Assembly: GCA_024636975.1 (NCBI GenBank) | Contig: JAGXGA010000032.1 | Coordinates: 1 to 64,000, forward strand | From: Mariniphaga sp. | GTDB lineage: Bacteria; Bacteroidota; Bacteroidia; Bacteroidales; Prolixibacteraceae | Length of the DNA: 64,000 bases | Direction: 5' to 3' | Part shown: piece after piece, positions 62,658 through 64,000 of the stretch | How the letters are laid out: every line of letters starts with the position of its first letter | Numbering within the stretch: position 1 is the stretch's first letter | Translations under genes and position numbers: made by a program | The notes under the pieces: generated by a model | What the model was told of the DNA's origin: nothing | Seen by the model: the letters and a program-made list of their open reading frames with translations, nothing else | Databases searched by the model: none

Positions 62658-64000
62658 TTATTCCAATTCAATTTTAAAGACCACTGCCATTTCATCATCA
62701 GGAGTGCCCTGAATTTTCAGCTTTAAACCTTGATCGATGAGCTCATAATCAACAATTTTATCTGAATCGAGTAACGATACACTTTTTATATCACGTGCAT
62801 ACTTCCATTCACTTTCCACAAAAGATCCAAGCAAAATTTCTGTATTATTTTCAGGTTGGCCTAAAAGTGTGGCATAAATAACATCTCCTTTTGTAGTATA
62901 CCTCACATCAGCCGAAGAGTATTTAATTTTAAGAAATTCCTCGTGATTACTGAAATGACCTTCGGGTTGCCTGGTTGGACCTTCACCATAAGTGTACCAC
63001 GGACGAGTCTCATAAATCGATTCTCCGTACCTGTCAAGCCATTCCCCTATCTTTAACAATACATTCTTCTGGTCTTCAGGTATAGTACCATTGGCCATAG
63101 GTGAGATATTAAGCAACAACACCCCATTTTTACTGACAATGTCGATCAATACATGCAATACATCAGATGCAGGTTTAATTTGCAGGTTTTGGGTATAACT
63201 CCAGCTGCCGGTACTAACCGTTTCATCGGTCATCCACACTTTCTCATCAATATTATCTTTCCTTGATTTCTCTAAATCATCCACACTAACATCCAGCGGC
63301 AGATCGTCTTGTTTTCTAACAATAACTACCTCCCTGTTCCACTTTTCCGCTTCATTAAGATAGTAGGCACAATATTTCTGACGGTACGATTCAGGGATTT
63401 CATCAAGCCATGAATCAAACCACATGATATCGGGCTGGTATTTATCTATTACTTCTTTCAGTTTTCCAAACCACACTTCTTCAAGCCATTTATCTTCCGG
63501 TATATTTCCATACAGATAATTCAGTTCCGGATCATCTTCTGCGGGCGACATCCCTTCAAACAAAGGATAGTGACTCTTTTCAAAAGCCCACCACATATTT
63601 TCCCTGCTTTTCTTTATTTCTTCCTGCTCTTTACCCTTATACCGCTGTAAATTTCTTGCATGATGAAAAGTGGTAATGAGTTTCATACCTTTCCCCTTTA
63701 TTGATTTTCCCAGCTCACCTGTAATATCTTTTTGAGGACCTTTGTTGCCTGCATTCCATGGCGTAACATCGCTTGCCCACATCGAAAAGCCATCGTGGTG
63801 TTCAGCTACAGGACCAGCAAAACGTGCACCTGCCTTATAAAAAAGATCAGCCCATTCTTCAGCATTAAATTTTTCTGCTTTAAACATCGGAACAAAATCG
63901 TGGTAACCAAACTCGGCTGGTGTTCCATATTTCTCCACATGATGGTTGTATTCACTGCTTCCTTTAAAATGCATATTCCTCGGGTACCATTCCGTGTTAA
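62658..64000 (-). CDS. GH29 alpha-L-fucosidase (5' end outside window)
   Basis: The frame is open to the window edge; upstream of the first ATG (63974) it still reads TEWYPRN, the normal GH29 start region WYxxxM, so the true start and any signal peptide are outside. The visible 447 residues contain the catalytic (beta/alpha)8 barrel: GARFAGPVAEHHDGFSMW, TTFHHARNL and the nucleophile aspartate in PDIMWFDSWLDE. The C-terminal beta-sandwich follows (about the last 90 residues). It removes alpha-L-fucose from glycans. Neighbouring glycan genes would lie outside the window. Confidence 0.93.
   Translation of the reverse strand, partial: NTEWYPRNMHFKGSSEYNHHVEKYGTPAEFGYHDFVPMFKAEKFNAEEWADLFYKAGARFAGPVAEHHDGFSMWASDVTPWNAGNKGPQKDITGELGKSIKGKGMKLITTFHHARNLQRYKGKEQEEIKKSRENMWWAFEKSHYPLFEGMSPAEDDPELNYLYGNIPEDKWLEEVWFGKLKEVIDKYQPDIMWFDSWLDEIPESYRQKYCAYYLNEAEKWNREVVIVRKQDDLPLDVSVDDLEKSRKDNIDEKVWMTDETVSTGSWSYTQNLQIKPASDVLHVLIDIVSKNGVLLLNISPMANGTIPEDQKNVLLKIGEWLDRYGESIYETRPWYTYGEGPTRQPEGHFSNHEEFLKIKYSSADVRYTTKGDVIYATLLGQPENNTEILLGSFVESEWKYARDIKSVSLLDSDKIVDYELIDQGLKLKIQGTPDDEMAVVFKIELE

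Noticed and set aside
1-64000. CRISPR array, rRNA operon, intact insertion sequence or prophage
   Set aside because: No regularly spaced repeats of CRISPR type, no rRNA sequence, no transposase or phage gene was seen.

Overview
This window is a chromosomal segment of a Bacteroidota bacterium, most likely in or near the order Bacteroidales/Marinilabiliales. The evidence is type IX secretion (T9SS) cargo with CHU_C-type and Por-type sorting tails, a PorP/SprF protein, Bacteroidota-type promoters (TAnnTTTG at -7, often directly before tRNA or housekeeping genes), few Shine-Dalgarno sites, a DUF5606 protein, FAS1 and TSP3-OmpA surface proteins, and the pyrB-pyrI gene pair. Genus cannot be fixed from the sequence alone.

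Layout. 1-4.3 kb: the 3' part of a giant HYR-repeat T9SS adhesin, then a PorP/SprF protein. 4.3-5.7 kb (minus): a tightly overlapping operon of an HD-domain phosphohydrolase, YjbQ and a BFD-like [2Fe-2S] protein. 6 kb: tRNA-Arg, then a secreted papain-family protease. 8.4-8.7 kb: a duplicated intergenic element. 8.9-10 kb: rpsF-rpsR-rplI. 10.1 kb: a 112-bp palindrome built of 11-bp units. 10.5-13.6 kb (minus): lptD-ridA. 13.8-17.5 kb (minus): acr3-type arsenite carrier with DUF1573, a ynfA gene broken by one stop codon, and nhaA. 18-22 kb (plus): amiC, an MCE/MlaD protein and dnaA. 22-26.4 kb: EamA transporter, YigZ, pyrB (behind an attenuator-like leader), pyrI, tRNA-Leu(CAG), YbaK. 26.6-31.3 kb: a small membrane protein, a FAS1-repeat protein with three nearly identical 438-bp units, a VOC protein and an isoaspartyl peptidase. 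31-43 kb: BatA-like protein, rocD, LysM plus periplasmic-binding-protein fusion, guaA, ctpA, pnuC, nadR-type kinase, cysE and an RlmL-like methyltransferase. 44-49.9 kb: a CHAT protease/ECF sigma/anti-sigma/leader-peptide locus. 49.9-64 kb: argS, OmpA-TSP3, a broken DnaQ-like exonuclease, DUF5606, a TonB receptor, a second ECF sigma factor, a DJ-1 protein, purL, a small lipoprotein, tRNA-Leu(GAG) and a partial GH29 fucosidase.

The most interesting part is 44.0-49.9 kb. An ECF sigma factor and its repeat-containing anti-sigma protein (membrane segment plus periplasmic TPRs) lie next to an exported, membrane-anchored TPR-CHAT protease and a 49-residue peptide gene with a double-glycine leader. 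The same bipartite promoter (GGGTTACCTTTT, 9-10 nt, then CGGATTATATA, CGGAATATATA or CCGAATATATA) occurs in front of the sigma gene, in front of the peptide gene, and in front of a roughly 70-nt transcript that ends in a GC-hairpin terminator. This looks like a self-contained sigma regulon joining a caspase-like protease, a secreted-type peptide and a possible small RNA. Other points of interest are the pyrB leader, several single-lesion pseudogenes, and a C-terminal module shared by the neighbouring AmiC and MCE proteins.
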